A stretch of 64,000 bases of DNA from Bacteroidota bacterium (GTDB lineage Bacteria; Bacteroidota; Bacteroidia; Chitinophagales; Chitinophagaceae), in NCBI GenBank assembly GCA_029555415.1, contig JAKPSI010000064.1, positions 27,425 to 91,424 of the forward strand. Reading direction: 5' to 3'. Both the position numbers and the translations under genes were made by a program. Below are positions 16,741-26,418 of the stretch, piece after piece. Below the pieces are notes generated by a model. That model had not been told where the DNA came from, ran no database searches, and saw nothing but the letters and a program-made list of their open reading frames with translations. The stretch's first letter is position 1, and each line of letters opens with the position of its first letter.

Positions 16741-18234
16741 ATGTCTCTTTACATATTAGCGCTCGACCAGGGCACCACTTCAAGCCGAAGCATGGTCTTC
16801 GACAAACAAGGCAATATCATCAGCGTAGCCCAGAAAGAATTCACGCAGATCTTTCCGCAACCCGGATGGGTGGAGCATGATGCCGATGAGATCTGGAGTA
16901 CGCAATACGGCACCATGGCCGAAGCACTGGCCCAGGCCAATATCACCATGAAACAGGTGGCGGGTATCGGGATCACGAATCAAAGGGAAACTACCGTGGT
17001 ATGGGACCGCAAGACCGGCAAGCCGGTTTATAATGCCATTGTATGGCAGGACAGGCGCACGGCGGGTTATTGCGATCAATTGAAAGCGGCCGGCAAAGCG
17101 GAATTGTTGCAGCAAAAAACTGGACTCATTCTCGATGCTTATTTCTCCGCCACCAAACTGAAATGGATCCTGGATGAAGTGCCTGGTGTACGTGAACGTG
17201 CGGAAAAAGGAGAACTCGCATTCGGAACGATCGACAGCTGGCTGACCTGGAAACTGACCGGAGGTGAAACGCATGTTACCGATGTGTCAAATGCATCCCG
17301 TACCTTATTACTGAATATACATACGGGTCAATGGGATCCTGAACTGCTGGACCTCTTTACGATCCCCGCTTCCCTTTTGCCTGAAGTGAAACCATCGAGC
17401 TATATCTACGGCACCACCGGAAATGTAGTTCCCGATTCACGTATACCCATCGCCGGTATCGCGGGTGATCAGCAGGCGGCATTGTTCGGACAGCAATGCA
17501 CGCAACCCGGCATGGTGAAGAATACGTATGGCACCGGCTGCTTCATGCTGATGAACACCGGTACCCAGGCGATCATCTCGAAAAACAATCTGCTCACCAC
17601 CATCGCCTGGAAGATCGGCGATACCACGGAATACGCATTGGAAGGATCCGTCTTCATCGCCGGTGCCGTGGTACAATGGCTGCGCGATGAACTTAAGATC
17701 ATCCGTCAGTCGGCCGAAGTGGAAGCGCTGGCCGCACAGGTTCCTGATAATGGCGGTGTGTACCTCGTGCCCGCTTTTGCCGGACTCGGTGCCCCGCACT
17801 GGAATCCATACGCACGCGGTACCATCTTTGGATTGACACGTGGCAGTAACAATGCACATATCGCGAAAGCGGCACTGGAAAGCATCGCCTACCAGACCTA
17901 TGACGTACTCAAAGCCATGGAAGCGGATTCCGGCATCGAGATCAAAGAACTCAGGGTCGATGGCGGTGCTACGGTGAACAACGGACTCATGCAGTTCCAG
18001 AGTGATATCCTGCAATGCAAAGTGGTACGTCCGAAAATAACGGAGACCACAGCGCTCGGTGCGGCCTATCTCGCCGGACTCGCTGTGGGTTACTGGAAGA
18101 ATATCTCCGAGATCCAGGAACAATGGCAGGCCGATCAAACATTCGCGCCGGTGATGAATGCAGAAGCAAAGGCACAACTCGTGAAAGGATGGGCCCGCGC
18201 CATTAAGGCCAGCATTGAATGGGCGGCCGGATAA
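16741..18234 (+). CDS. glpK: Glycerol kinase
   Basis: 497 residues, the normal length for GlpK of the FGGY kinase family, which phosphorylates glycerol to sn-glycerol 3-phosphate with ATP. Visible motifs: the N-terminal phosphate loop DQGTTSSR (9-16), [20 protein letters not shown] and the C-terminal [20 protein letters not shown]. It is the first gene of a plus-strand operon: glpD begins 3 bp after its stop, followed by the glycerol channel. A hairpin repeat directly precedes its ATG. Confidence 0.97.
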   Translation: MSLYILALDQGTTSSRSMVFDKQGNIISVAQKEFTQIFPQPGWVEHDADEIWSTQYGTMAEALAQANITMKQVAGIGITNQRETTVVWDRKTGKPVYNAIVWQDRRTAGYCDQLKAAGKAELLQQKTGLILDAYFSATKLKWILDEVPGVRERAEKGELAFGTIDSWLTWKLTGGETHVTDVSNASRTLLLNIHTGQWDPELLDLFTIPASLLPEVKPSSYIYGTTGNVVPDSRIPIAGIAGDQQAALFGQQCTQPGMVKNTYGTGCFMLMNTGTQAIISKNNLLTTIAWKIGDTTEYALEGSVFIAGAVVQWLRDELKIIRQSAEVEALAAQVPDNGGVYLVPAFAGLGAPHWNPYARGTIFGLTRGSNNAHIAKAALESIAYQTYDVLKAMEADSGIEIKELRVDGGATVNNGLMQFQSDILQCKVVRPKITETTALGAAYLAGLAVGYWKNISEIQEQWQADQTFAPVMNAEAKAQLVKGWARAIKASIEWAAG

Positions 18235-18237
18235 TCC

Positions 18238-19710
18238 ATGAACCGAACCTCACAGATAAAAGAACTGGAAGCGGACCGGGAATGGGACTGCTGCATCATC
18301 GGTGGTGGCGCCACCGGTCTGGGTATCGCTGTGGATGCGGCTTCGCGCGGATTGAAAACGATCCTCTTCGAGCGCAGTGATCTCGCGAAAGGCACTTCAT
18401 CCCGTTCCACCAAACTCGTACATGGCGGTGTGCGTTATCTGCAACAGGGCAATATCAAACTCGTGCTCGAAGCATTGAAGGAAAGAGGCTTGCTCCTGCG
18501 CAATGCACCGCATCTCGTGCACAATCAGCAATTCGTCATCCCCAATTACAGCTGGTGGGACCAGCCCTTCTACGGCATCGGTCTCAAAATATACGACCGC
18601 ATGGCCGGCAAACTCGGTCTCGGTCCATCCATTTTCCTTTCCATCGAAGAAACGCTGGAACGACTGCCCAATCTGGATCCGGAAGGATTGACTGGTGGTG
18701 TATTGTACCACGACGGGCAATTCGATGACGCGCGACTGGCCATCAACCTGGCACAAACTGCCGTTGCGCAAGGAGCAGTTGTGCTGAATTATTTTCAGGT
18801 GGAAGGATTACTGAAACAAAATGATAAAGTCATTGGTGTTACTGTGAAGGATTCCGAGAACGGTAACAATTATATTATCAGAGCAAAACAGGTCATCAAC
18901 GCTACGGGTGTTTTCACGGACAGTATCCTGCAAATGGATGAACCCGGCAGCGCTTCGCTGATCAGTCCGAGCCAGGGTGTTCACCTGGTGGTCGATAAAG
19001 ATTATCTCCCCGGCACCTGCGCCATCATGATCCCGCGTACGGATGATGGGCGGGTATTGTTCGCGGTACCCTGGCATGATAAACTGGTATTGGGCACCAC
19101 GGATACACCGGTCAACAAAACGGATGAAGAACCTGTTGCGCAGGAATCCGAAATTGATTTCATCTTACAACATATCGCGCGTTACCTGCAAAAAGATCCG
19201 CTGCGGAAAGATGTACGCAGTGTGTTCACGGGATTGCGCCCGCTCGTGAAAGGAAAAACGGGGAGGACCGCTTCCTTGTCGCGCGACCATCATCTCAGCA
19301 AAAGCGCATCCGGACTCATCACCATCACCGGTGGGAAGTGGACCACGTACCGGAAGATGGCGCAGGACACTGTGAACCTGATGCTGCAAGATGATCCGCG
19401 TCCCTGTATCACGGAAACACTGGCGATCGCGGGACAGGACAACCCGCTCATCCCCGCTTCCCTCGCGGGTTTGACGGATACGGAGCTTGAGCCGCTGATC
19501 AGACAAGCCGTACAGGAAGAAGCCTGTATGACCGTGGAAGATATGCTGGCCCGCAGAAGCAGGCAGCTATTCCTCGATGCCCGGATCGCGATGGAAATGG
19601 CGCCGCGTATCGCGGAAATGATGGCTAAAGAAAGGGGGAAGGACGAGGTTTGGAAAACGGAACAAATCAATATCTTTAGAAACATGGCGGGTCAGTACCT
19701 GCCAGTTTAA
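18238..19710 (+). CDS. glpD: Aerobic glycerol-3-phosphate dehydrogenase
   Basis: 490 residues. FAD-dependent, membrane-associated enzyme that oxidises glycerol 3-phosphate to dihydroxyacetone phosphate and passes electrons to quinone. The dinucleotide fold IIGGGATGLGIAVDAASRG is at about residues 20-38, followed by the family motif GTSSRSTKLVHGGVRYL. The substrate-domain motif TGLRPLV and the C-terminal DAO_C helical domain are present. ATG 18238 is 3 bp after glpK, so translation is likely coupled. Confidence 0.96.
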   Translation: MNRTSQIKELEADREWDCCIIGGGATGLGIAVDAASRGLKTILFERSDLAKGTSSRSTKLVHGGVRYLQQGNIKLVLEALKERGLLLRNAPHLVHNQQFVIPNYSWWDQPFYGIGLKIYDRMAGKLGLGPSIFLSIEETLERLPNLDPEGLTGGVLYHDGQFDDARLAINLAQTAVAQGAVVLNYFQVEGLLKQNDKVIGVTVKDSENGNNYIIRAKQVINATGVFTDSILQMDEPGSASLISPSQGVHLVVDKDYLPGTCAIMIPRTDDGRVLFAVPWHDKLVLGTTDTPVNKTDEEPVAQESEIDFILQHIARYLQKDPLRKDVRSVFTGLRPLVKGKTGRTASLSRDHHLSKSASGLITITGGKWTTYRKMAQDTVNLMLQDDPRPCITETLAIAGQDNPLIPASLAGLTDTELEPLIRQAVQEEACMTVEDMLARRSRQLFLDARIAMEMAPRIAEMMAKERGKDEVWKTEQINIFRNMAGQYLPV

Positions 19711-19736
19711 TTCAAACATCAACCAAAACGTTTGCT

Positions 19737-20444
19737 ATGTCACCTTTACTCGCTGAATTCACCGGCACCGCTATGCTCATCATTTTAGGTGATGGCGTTG
19801 TAGCCAATGTCGTTCTCAACAAAACAAAAGGAAATAATGCAGGTTGGATCGTCATCACCTTTGGATGGGCGATGGCCGTATTCACTGGTGTCTACGCGGC
19901 CACACATTTGGGCAGTGCCGGTCACCTGAATCCTGCAGTTACAATTGCACTGGCAGTTTTCGGTGATTTTGACAAGAGCCTGATCGGACCTTATATCGGC
20001 GGACAATTCGCCGGTGCGTTTGCAGGTGCGGTCGTCGTTTGGCTGAATTACAAGAATCATTTTGACGAAACCAAAGATGCGGACGCGCAACTGGCCGTTT
20101 TCAGCAGTGGCCCTGCCATCCGGAATATCCCTTTCAATTTCATCACCGAGTTCATCGCATCATTCGTGCTGATCTTCGGTGTACTCGTGATGCCCAAAGC
20201 TGATGTGAACCTCGGCACCCTGAATGCCTTACCGGTCGCTTTACTGGTGCTCGGCATCGGTCTCTCACTGGGAGGCGCCACCGGCTATGCCATCAATCCA
20301 GCGCGTGACCTGGGTCCCCGCATCGCGCATTTTATTTTACCGATCCCGAATAAAAGGGACAGCGACTGGGGCTATGCACTGGTGCCTGTACTCGGGCCTA
20401 TAGCCGGCGGACTGCTCGCGGCATTCGTTTACACACTCATTTAA
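19737..20444 (+). CDS. glpF: Aquaglyceroporin (glycerol facilitator, MIP family)
   Basis: 235 residues, six membrane helices and two NPA half-helix motifs: NPA at 65-67 (HLNPAVT) and NPA at 187-189 followed by Arg-Asp (INPARDLGPR). Asp after the second NPAR is the usual mark of glycerol-conducting members rather than strict water channels. Its place 26 bp after glpD supports passive glycerol entry for the kinase. Confidence 0.94.
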   Translation: MSPLLAEFTGTAMLIILGDGVVANVVLNKTKGNNAGWIVITFGWAMAVFTGVYAATHLGSAGHLNPAVTIALAVFGDFDKSLIGPYIGGQFAGAFAGAVVVWLNYKNHFDETKDADAQLAVFSSGPAIRNIPFNFITEFIASFVLIFGVLVMPKADVNLGTLNALPVALLVLGIGLSLGGATGYAINPARDLGPRIAHFILPIPNKRDSDWGYALVPVLGPIAGGLLAAFVYTLI

Positions 20445-20453
20445 ACAATTGTT

Positions 20454-20918
20454 ATGTCAACACCACTTGATAACCTCGCGAAACTCGGACTGAGTCTTCC
20501 GCAAACTTCATCACCCATCGCAAATTATGTGAACGCGGTACGCACCGGCAACCTGATCTATTTGTCCGGGAAAGGGCCCTTACTTCCTGACAATACATAC
20601 ATCACCGGCAAAGTCGGTGCGGAAGTGAGTATTGAACAGGGCTATGAAGCGGCAAGACTTTGCGGCTTACATCACCTGGCCGTGCTGCAGTCAGAGTTGG
20701 GCGATCTGGGAAAGGTCAAACGTATCGTCAAAGTATTGGGATTGGTCAATTGCATTGACACCTTTACCAAACAACCGGCGGTAATGAATGGTTACAGTGA
20801 TCTCATGGCAGGCGTTTTCGGAGAAAAAGGTAAACACGCCAGAAGCGCCATGGGTACCAATTCCCTGCCGGGCGGTATTCCGGTTGAAGTGGAAGTGATC
20901 GTGGAAGTGGAAGATTAA
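20454..20918 (+). CDS. RidA family protein (YjgF/YER057c/UK114)
   Basis: 154 residues with the RidA-like core (LIYLSGKGPL, QGYEAARLCGLHHLAVLQ, ARSAMGTNSLPGGIPVEVEV). RidA proteins deaminate reactive enamine or imine intermediates. The typical catalytic Arg of RidA lies in a segment like RxxVG; here ARSAMGTNSLP is a divergent form, so activity is uncertain. It follows glpF by 9 bp and precedes a strong terminator, so it is the last gene of the glycerol operon. Confidence 0.85.
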   Translation: MSTPLDNLAKLGLSLPQTSSPIANYVNAVRTGNLIYLSGKGPLLPDNTYITGKVGAEVSIEQGYEAARLCGLHHLAVLQSELGDLGKVKRIVKVLGLVNCIDTFTKQPAVMNGYSDLMAGVFGEKGKHARSAMGTNSLPGGIPVEVEVIVEVED

Positions 20919-20938
20919 TAAACAGAATCAAATACATC

Positions 20939-20968
20939 AAAAGGACTCTTTGCCGTGAGTCCTTTTTT
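20939..20968. terminator. Terminator of the glp operon
   Basis: Arms AAAAGGACTC and GAGTCCTTTT pair perfectly around an 8-nt loop, followed by TTATT. The leading A-run on the opposite strand lets it also end the convergent gene at 20977. Confidence 0.9.
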
Positions 20969-20976
20969 ATTGTTGG

Positions 20977-21471
20977 TCATTTTAAATTGACACCGGCTGC
21001 AACAAGCGTCATCACAATGGTGAGTGCCAGGCCAAATCCGAGCCAGGATGACCAGATCCTTCTCTTACGTTTTTCGTCCTGATATAAATAAGCGATCAGC
21101 ACACCGAATAAATTCAGGAAGAAGCCCAGTGCGAAACCACCCGCCTCGAGCTTTTTACTGCCCCCGGTATGGTGCATGTACTTTTCAAGTCTCCCCCATT
21201 CCATGAAACCATCCTTACTGATACTATTCCTGAGTTTATGCCGCACTGATGTGAAGGCCAGCTTTTCAATAAGACTCATTTTTTTACCCCTGATGTTTTC
21301 CAGCTGAACCGCACGCATAACTGAAAGGTCCAGCAGCGAAACCTGCTCACCATTTTTTCCGATGACCAGGTACAGATCCGATGCCCGGGTACGACCGGGA
21401 CGTGCAACAACGCTGCCTGAACTGCTGTTCAGCATGAAGATGCCCATTAAAATAAAAAGGACCTTTTCCAT
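20977..21471 (-). CDS. Hypothetical membrane protein with signal sequence
   Basis: 164 residues. A hydrophobic N-terminus (MEKVLFILMGIFMLNSSS) probably acts as a signal peptide, a polar middle follows, and two membrane helices fill about 108-128 and 141-160 with a basic loop DEKRKRR between them. No family recognised. It converges on the glp operon across a shared terminator and is divergent from nothing known to help assign it. Confidence 0.7.
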   Translation of the reverse strand: MEKVLFILMGIFMLNSSSGSVVARPGRTRASDLYLVIGKNGEQVSLLDLSVMRAVQLENIRGKKMSLIEKLAFTSVRHKLRNSISKDGFMEWGRLEKYMHHTGGSKKLEAGGFALGFFLNLFGVLIAYLYQDEKRKRRIWSSWLGFGLALTIVMTLVAAGVNLK

Positions 21472-21519
21472 ATGCAGGCGGTTTGATGATACTATATGCG
21501 AACAAAGATCAGCCAGACA

Positions 21520-22692
21520 TCAGCAGTGATCCGTGATGACCTTGCAGGCTGCCCTGATCTGTTCTTCATCAATGGTCAGGGGCGGAGAAATGCGGAGACA
21601 ATTGGATGCGAACAGGAACCAATCCGTCAGCACGCCTTGCTCAATACTCGCATCAATGATCCGCTTATTCGTTTCAAAGGAATCGAAGGCAACGGCCATC
21701 CATAAGCCAAAGGACCGGACCGCTTTGATGTTGGGGTGGACCAGCAGTTCCCTGAATAATTTTTCTTTGGCAGCTACTGATGACGCGAGATCCTCTTTCA
21801 GTAACACTTCCATCGCGGCTTTGCCCGCTGCACAACTGACGGGATGGCCGCCGAATGTGGTGATATGTCCCAGCACCGGATTATCCGTGAACTGATCCAT
21901 CAGATCTTTGGAAGCTACGAACGCGCCCAAGGGCATTCCGCCGCCCAGTGATTTACCCAGCAACAAGATATCCGGCACCACATCAAAATGTTCAAAACCC
22001 CAGAGCTTACCGGTTCTTCCAAATCCGGCTTGTATCTCGTCCAGGATCAGGAGCGTTCCTGTCTCTGTGCATTTTTTCCGCAAAGCCTGCATCCAGGATC
22101 GATCCGGAGTGATGATCCCGGCTTCGGCTTGTACCGTTTCCGCGATCACACAGGCAGTATGTTCATTGATCTCGTCCAGTGCTTCCTGTGAATTATATTG
22201 AAGATGCAGCACATCCGGCAATAAAGGGCGAAACGCATTCCTCCAGTATTCATTGCCCATAATGCTGAGTGCGCCTTGTGTGGAACCGTGATAAGAATTG
22301 CTGAAAGCCAGTATCCGTGTGCGTCCCGTCACGCGCTTAGCCAGCTTCATCGCCCCTTCCACTGCTTCCGCACCGGAATTGGTGAAATAAACGGATGAAA
22401 GCGGGGCCGGCAAATGTTCCGCGAGTAATTGTGCGAACTGCACCTGCGGCGATTCAATGAATTCACCGTACACCATCACATGCAGGTAGGCATCCAGTTG
22501 TTTTTGTATGGCGGCGATCACCTGAGGATGACGGTGACCGGTATTAGCCACACTGATCCCGCCGATGAGGTCGGTATATTTTTTCCCCGCGGCATCAAAC
22601 AGATAAACGCCTTCCGCTTTCACGATATCCAGTGCCAGCGGAGCAGGCGATGTTTGTGCCACATGACGTAAAAAAAGTTCGCGTTGATTCAT
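21520..22692 (-). CDS. Class III aminotransferase (acetylornithine/ornithine type)
   Basis: 390 residues, pyridoxal-phosphate fold type I. The cofactor Asp is in LLILDEIQAGFGRTG (Asp218), and the Schiff-base Lys is Lys247 in LLLGKSLGGG; TNSGAEAVEGAMKLA binds the phosphate. The family includes ArgD, ornithine and 4-aminobutyrate aminotransferases. No arginine genes are adjacent, so the substrate is undecided. It starts 6 bp after the long TraB/GumN gene on the same strand, probably sharing its transcript. Confidence 0.88.
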   Translation of the reverse strand: MNQRELFLRHVAQTSPAPLALDIVKAEGVYLFDAAGKKYTDLIGGISVANTGHRHPQVIAAIQKQLDAYLHVMVYGEFIESPQVQFAQLLAEHLPAPLSSVYFTNSGAEAVEGAMKLAKRVTGRTRILAFSNSYHGSTQGALSIMGNEYWRNAFRPLLPDVLHLQYNSQEALDEINEHTACVIAETVQAEAGIITPDRSWMQALRKKCTETGTLLILDEIQAGFGRTGKLWGFEHFDVVPDILLLGKSLGGGMPLGAFVASKDLMDQFTDNPVLGHITTFGGHPVSCAAGKAAMEVLLKEDLASSVAAKEKLFRELLVHPNIKAVRSFGLWMAVAFDSFETNKRIIDASIEQGVLTDWFLFASNCLRISPPLTIDEEQIRAACKVITDHC

Positions 22693-22698
22693 GTTGCC

Positions 22699-25600
22699 TT
22701 ATTCTTCCAGGAACTGGTCCAGGAATTTTTGAAAGAATTCATCCAGCCTCAGGCCGTCGAAAGGTTCATCGTAATAAATTCCGCAAGTGCGGATATTTTC
22801 CGGGATCGTGATTTTTTTCTGATCCATATCGAAAGGCCCTGCCACCGCAAGGTAAGCATCGGGCTCGGAATCCTCTTCATCTTCCCCGTAACGCAGATTG
22901 ACACGGTAAATGAAATAGCGTTTTTTCACGCCCTCCACTTCCCGCTCAACCGTTTTGATATAGATGAATTCAGGCTTCATTCCGTCATCATCCTCTTCAT
23001 CCATCACTGCATTGTACAGATACCCCTTCGCGATCTTTTTCTGATCCATGATGCCTGCAGGGATCAGGCTGGTCTTGCCGGCTTCCTTCAACAATTCATA
23101 TAGTTCAATGGTGAATTGATCCTTGGAAAGTAATTTTTTAAGATCGGGCTGACTGACGGTATGATGTTCATTGAAAAGCGTGACCAGTGCAAACTTCTTT
23201 ACATTCAGCTGCTTCACCTGCTGGAATGCCAGCAACAGGTCATCTGCCTTCTTCTGCTTGAAATAACCCAATAACGGAAGGGTATATTCCAGACGGTATT
23301 CATAATCATAACTGTCTTCAGGAAGCGGTTTGGTTTCCGCCAGCAGTTTCCGCATCAGCTTGTCGATCGCTGGCCAGTGCGTATCCAGCTCCTGAAGTGT
23401 CATCCGGCTGCTGTCGATCATGGTCTTTGCCAGTGAAAGAATGCTGCTGCCGGCGATCGTATCCATGATATGTTCAAAGAGCGCCGGAAAAAGTAAGCGT
23501 GAAAGTTCCGGCTGTCCTTCCAGCATTGAATAGAAATAGTAATAATTCTCACTCACCGGGAATTGCTTTTTAAGCAATTCATTGATCAGGGAGTATGCTT
23601 CTTCATGGTGCTGAGCTGCCAGCAGACTGAGCCAGTCGTATTGCAGGCCACGTATCTGAGAACCGGGATCCGCATAATGCTGCCGGATGAAATCCAGTAC
23701 CCACGGGTCTTCCACCGGATCTTCGCCCTCATTGTATAATTTATCCAGGACATTGAAAAGGCGGTTATTGACCATGTCCTTCAAACCATTGATGGTACGG
23801 TAAGGCAGCAGTGTTTTCTCCATCAGCATTCGGATATGCGTGCTGTCGAACACCACTGCATTCAAAGCATCATATGCGTGTGAGAACACCACACTGTCCT
23901 GCGACTGCAGGTCATCAAATATCCTTTTGGGTGTATTTTTCGTTAGCCAATCCATCGGCTTCAGTTCACTCACACGGAATTCATTGAAATAACGCTCCTC
24001 ATTTACCGCACGCTGTCCGGTGAGCGGCAATACAGGCTTCGACATGCGCAGGATATAAGAGCGGTCACCATTCAGAAAAAACCGGCAGTGCACGTCCTTT
24101 GCCTGAGTAGTATCCCTGAATATAAGGTCCCTGCCCTCGAGTCCGTTCTGACGAACAACCGTATAACCGACAAGCGTATCATCTTCAGTAAGGATCTGAT
24201 CACGGATCCGGTCAAATGCAACGGACACATCACTGACCCAGTAATAAGGATTCAGGGCCGTTACTTCAACCGAGTATACACGGGAAGTATAAGGTTCTGT
24301 AGCAACGAACGTTCCTAGCGTCCGGTCTGTCAGTGAATCCGCCTCGTCTTCCGTTCCATTTATGATAGCATCCGGCATCCAGCTGCTGAATGAACGGTCG
24401 GGGGATGCGGCAGACTTCCAGTCCGATCCCGGCAATTCCGTAATAGCGAATGAACTCAGGAAACGTCTGACATCCGGCTGGTCCGGACTAAGCGTTTCAT
24501 ATTCAGCAGATACATAGTAGCCGATATTATCACGCTTCACGATGATACCCTGCATCATTCTTCCTTTACTCGGACCAGCGGAATAAAAACGAGCGGGATA
24601 ACCTCCGGTGGAAGTATCAACGATCGTGACAAGCGATTTATCCATCTCCTCTTCTATGGATGAGATATAGCTTTGAAAGAACTGTTCCGTTTCTTTGAAA
24701 ACATGTCCTGATGAAGGCCTGATCAGGTACACGGAATAATCGATACCGGTCGATGCATCACTGTACACATGGGAAGCCAGCGAACTTTTCCCTTCGACGG
24801 ACTTTGCAGGCGTGTATTTGGGTTTTCCCGGAAATTCGATCCGGAATCCTTCTTTACTGCTTTCATCTTTGCTCCAGTCAGGCCTGACGCGTTCCATCAG
24901 GTTCAATGAGGTCATGAAATGAACAGAGACCGGATCATACAGTTTTTCCTTCTTCAGTGAACTCAGCGCGAGCATATAGAACATCTGGCCACGGAAGTAT
25001 TCCGTAACACGCGTATAGCTTTTATCCTTCATCAGCATGACCGATTCCCTTCCCGTTAACTGACCGGCATGTGCCTCTCCACCGCTGAGGAGGATTCCGG
25101 AACCGTAGTCCAGCATGGCTTTGATCTGACCGTTAAAAAAACTATCGACGCCCGCATCCCGCTCTTCCTTCGTCATACGGCCCGTGATGGTCATATAGGT
25201 CTTCCCTTCCCCCAGATCGTAGTAGTATCTAACGGTCCGTCCACCACCGCGGGGTTGTTCCGTCATAGGACCGGGTGTTTCAACGGTGAATCCCTGTTCC
25301 TTGTCCGTTAGACGGATCCATTTCTTTTTTGCATCAGGTAACACGATGTCTCCGGCATAGATCCTTTTTTCTGAGAACACCGGCTCTACTTTATATCCCA
25401 TCTGACGAAGCAGACTGATCAGTCCGCGTGGTCCGGGAAGATGCCCGGCTCCCACAGCCGTGAACAGGGATTGTGCGTGCATGATGCTGTCCATCATTTT
25501 AACCATCCCTTCATTCCGGTGATACAGGAACAGTTCCATCGCAGATTCAGTGAAATAGCGCGCCAGAAAATAATGCAGGCTGTCCAGGTCCTCCTTATAA

Positions 25601-26232
25601 TAGTATTTACTCAGCGGAGATTCACTCTTTGTATCCCAATTCTCAAGCAGTTCTTCGATATGGTCCGGATTGACACCATCAGACAGCGCCTTGATAGCCC
25701 GGAGCTGCATGGCCACCTTCTCCAGCCCGTACACTTTCTTTTCTTTGGAAGATGCCAGTTTGAAGAGGAAGGCATCCATGAATACATCCATACCATCGGC
25801 AGACTTCTCCTGACTGGGTGCGACCAGTTTTCCCATCAGACTTTTGAGTTTGCTGTAATTCAATGGCGGGGCTTTCGGGTCCTTACGCCTGATCTTACTT
25901 AGCAGGGAGTCCAGTTTCTGATCCGCCTGACTTTCATCGTGCAGATTCAGATCGCCGTTGTAGACAGCAGTGAACAGATCATTAAGACTATCCGGATTGA
26001 GTTCCATGGCAAATGCTTCCGCCCTTTCCAGGAATGTATACAGGGAATCTTCGAAATAGAAAGCCTCCCGGTCATTTACGTGCATCGTACCAAAAAGGTA
26101 AGAGGGTTGCTTCATGCCGTTGCCACTGATCTTCCATAAAAGGGACTTGCCTTTGGCAGGCTGGGCATGCAGTGAGGTAGCATGAAAAAACAAAAAGGTG
26201 AACAGGATCAGGGCAGGGAGAATTCGTCTCAT
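22699..26232 (-). CDS. Very long TraB/GumN family protein
   Basis: 1177 residues from ATG 26232. The open frame extends upstream, but the signal peptide MRRILPALILFTFLFF...SLHA defines this start. Residues about 28-290 are the TraB/GumN domain (YLFGTMHVNDREAF at the start, VGAGHLPGPRGLISLLRQMGY at the end). Known GumN-type proteins are about 300 residues; here about 880 more follow. These include three similar modules, each with a short segment such as VSVHFMTSLNL, VRRFLSSFAI or ERYFNEFRVS, then a helical region up to the C-terminus. Exported; the role of the extension is unknown. TraB domains are predicted metal-dependent hydrolases. Confidence 0.8.
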   Translation of the reverse strand: MRRILPALILFTFLFFHATSLHAQPAKGKSLLWKISGNGMKQPSYLFGTMHVNDREAFYFEDSLYTFLERAEAFAMELNPDSLNDLFTAVYNGDLNLHDESQADQKLDSLLSKIRRKDPKAPPLNYSKLKSLMGKLVAPSQEKSADGMDVFMDAFLFKLASSKEKKVYGLEKVAMQLRAIKALSDGVNPDHIEELLENWDTKSESPLSKYYYKEDLDSLHYFLARYFTESAMELFLYHRNEGMVKMMDSIMHAQSLFTAVGAGHLPGPRGLISLLRQMGYKVEPVFSEKRIYAGDIVLPDAKKKWIRLTDKEQGFTVETPGPMTEQPRGGGRTVRYYYDLGEGKTYMTITGRMTKEERDAGVDSFFNGQIKAMLDYGSGILLSGGEAHAGQLTGRESVMLMKDKSYTRVTEYFRGQMFYMLALSSLKKEKLYDPVSVHFMTSLNLMERVRPDWSKDESSKEGFRIEFPGKPKYTPAKSVEGKSSLASHVYSDASTGIDYSVYLIRPSSGHVFKETEQFFQSYISSIEEEMDKSLVTIVDTSTGGYPARFYSAGPSKGRMMQGIIVKRDNIGYYVSAEYETLSPDQPDVRRFLSSFAITELPGSDWKSAASPDRSFSSWMPDAIINGTEDEADSLTDRTLGTFVATEPYTSRVYSVEVTALNPYYWVSDVSVAFDRIRDQILTEDDTLVGYTVVRQNGLEGRDLIFRDTTQAKDVHCRFFLNGDRSYILRMSKPVLPLTGQRAVNEERYFNEFRVSELKPMDWLTKNTPKRIFDDLQSQDSVVFSHAYDALNAVVFDSTHIRMLMEKTLLPYRTINGLKDMVNNRLFNVLDKLYNEGEDPVEDPWVLDFIRQHYADPGSQIRGLQYDWLSLLAAQHHEEAYSLINELLKKQFPVSENYYYFYSMLEGQPELSRLLFPALFEHIMDTIAGSSILSLAKTMIDSSRMTLQELDTHWPAIDKLMRKLLAETKPLPEDSYDYEYRLEYTLPLLGYFKQKKADDLLLAFQQVKQLNVKKFALVTLFNEHHTVSQPDLKKLLSKDQFTIELYELLKEAGKTSLIPAGIMDQKKIAKGYLYNAVMDEEDDDGMKPEFIYIKTVEREVEGVKKRYFIYRVNLRYGEDEEDSEPDAYLAVAGPFDMDQKKITIPENIRTCGIYYDEPFDGLRLDEFFQKFLDQFLEE

Positions 26233-26293
26233 AAGCGGGTGTTTGTCAGATAAGGCAATACAAATAAAGGAACATTTTACGGATATTTGATTA

Positions 26294-26327
26294 AAGGAGA
26301 ATGGATGATGGAGAATGGATAATGTGG
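26294..26327. repeat. GGAGAATGGATAATG tract
   Basis: Two rounds of GGAGAATGGATxATG. The 16-mer TGGAGAATGGATAATG at 26309-26324 recurs exactly at 38415-38430 and as its reverse complement at 33585-33600. Confidence 0.75.
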
Positions 26328-26376
26328 TTCTAAGGGTCAGATCGAATACCTTTAGCCCTTTTATTTTCCCAGCACC

Positions 26377-26418
26377 CAACATTCAAAACTCAACATTCAA
26401 AATTCAAAAATTTCCCCC
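26377..26418 (+). repeat. ATTCAAAA tandem leader directly before the gamma-CA gene
   Basis: Repeats of ATTCAAAA and CTCAACATTCAA run into TTTCCCCC and the ATG at 26419. From TTCAAAATTCAAAA to the start codon it is almost identical to the leader of the 4Fe-4S gene at 38646. It may be an unstructured translation leader. Confidence 0.7.

Noticed and set aside
26233..26382. Longer N-terminus for the TraB/GumN protein
   Set aside because: The 50 extra codons cover a repeat tract and precede a textbook signal peptide starting at 26232.
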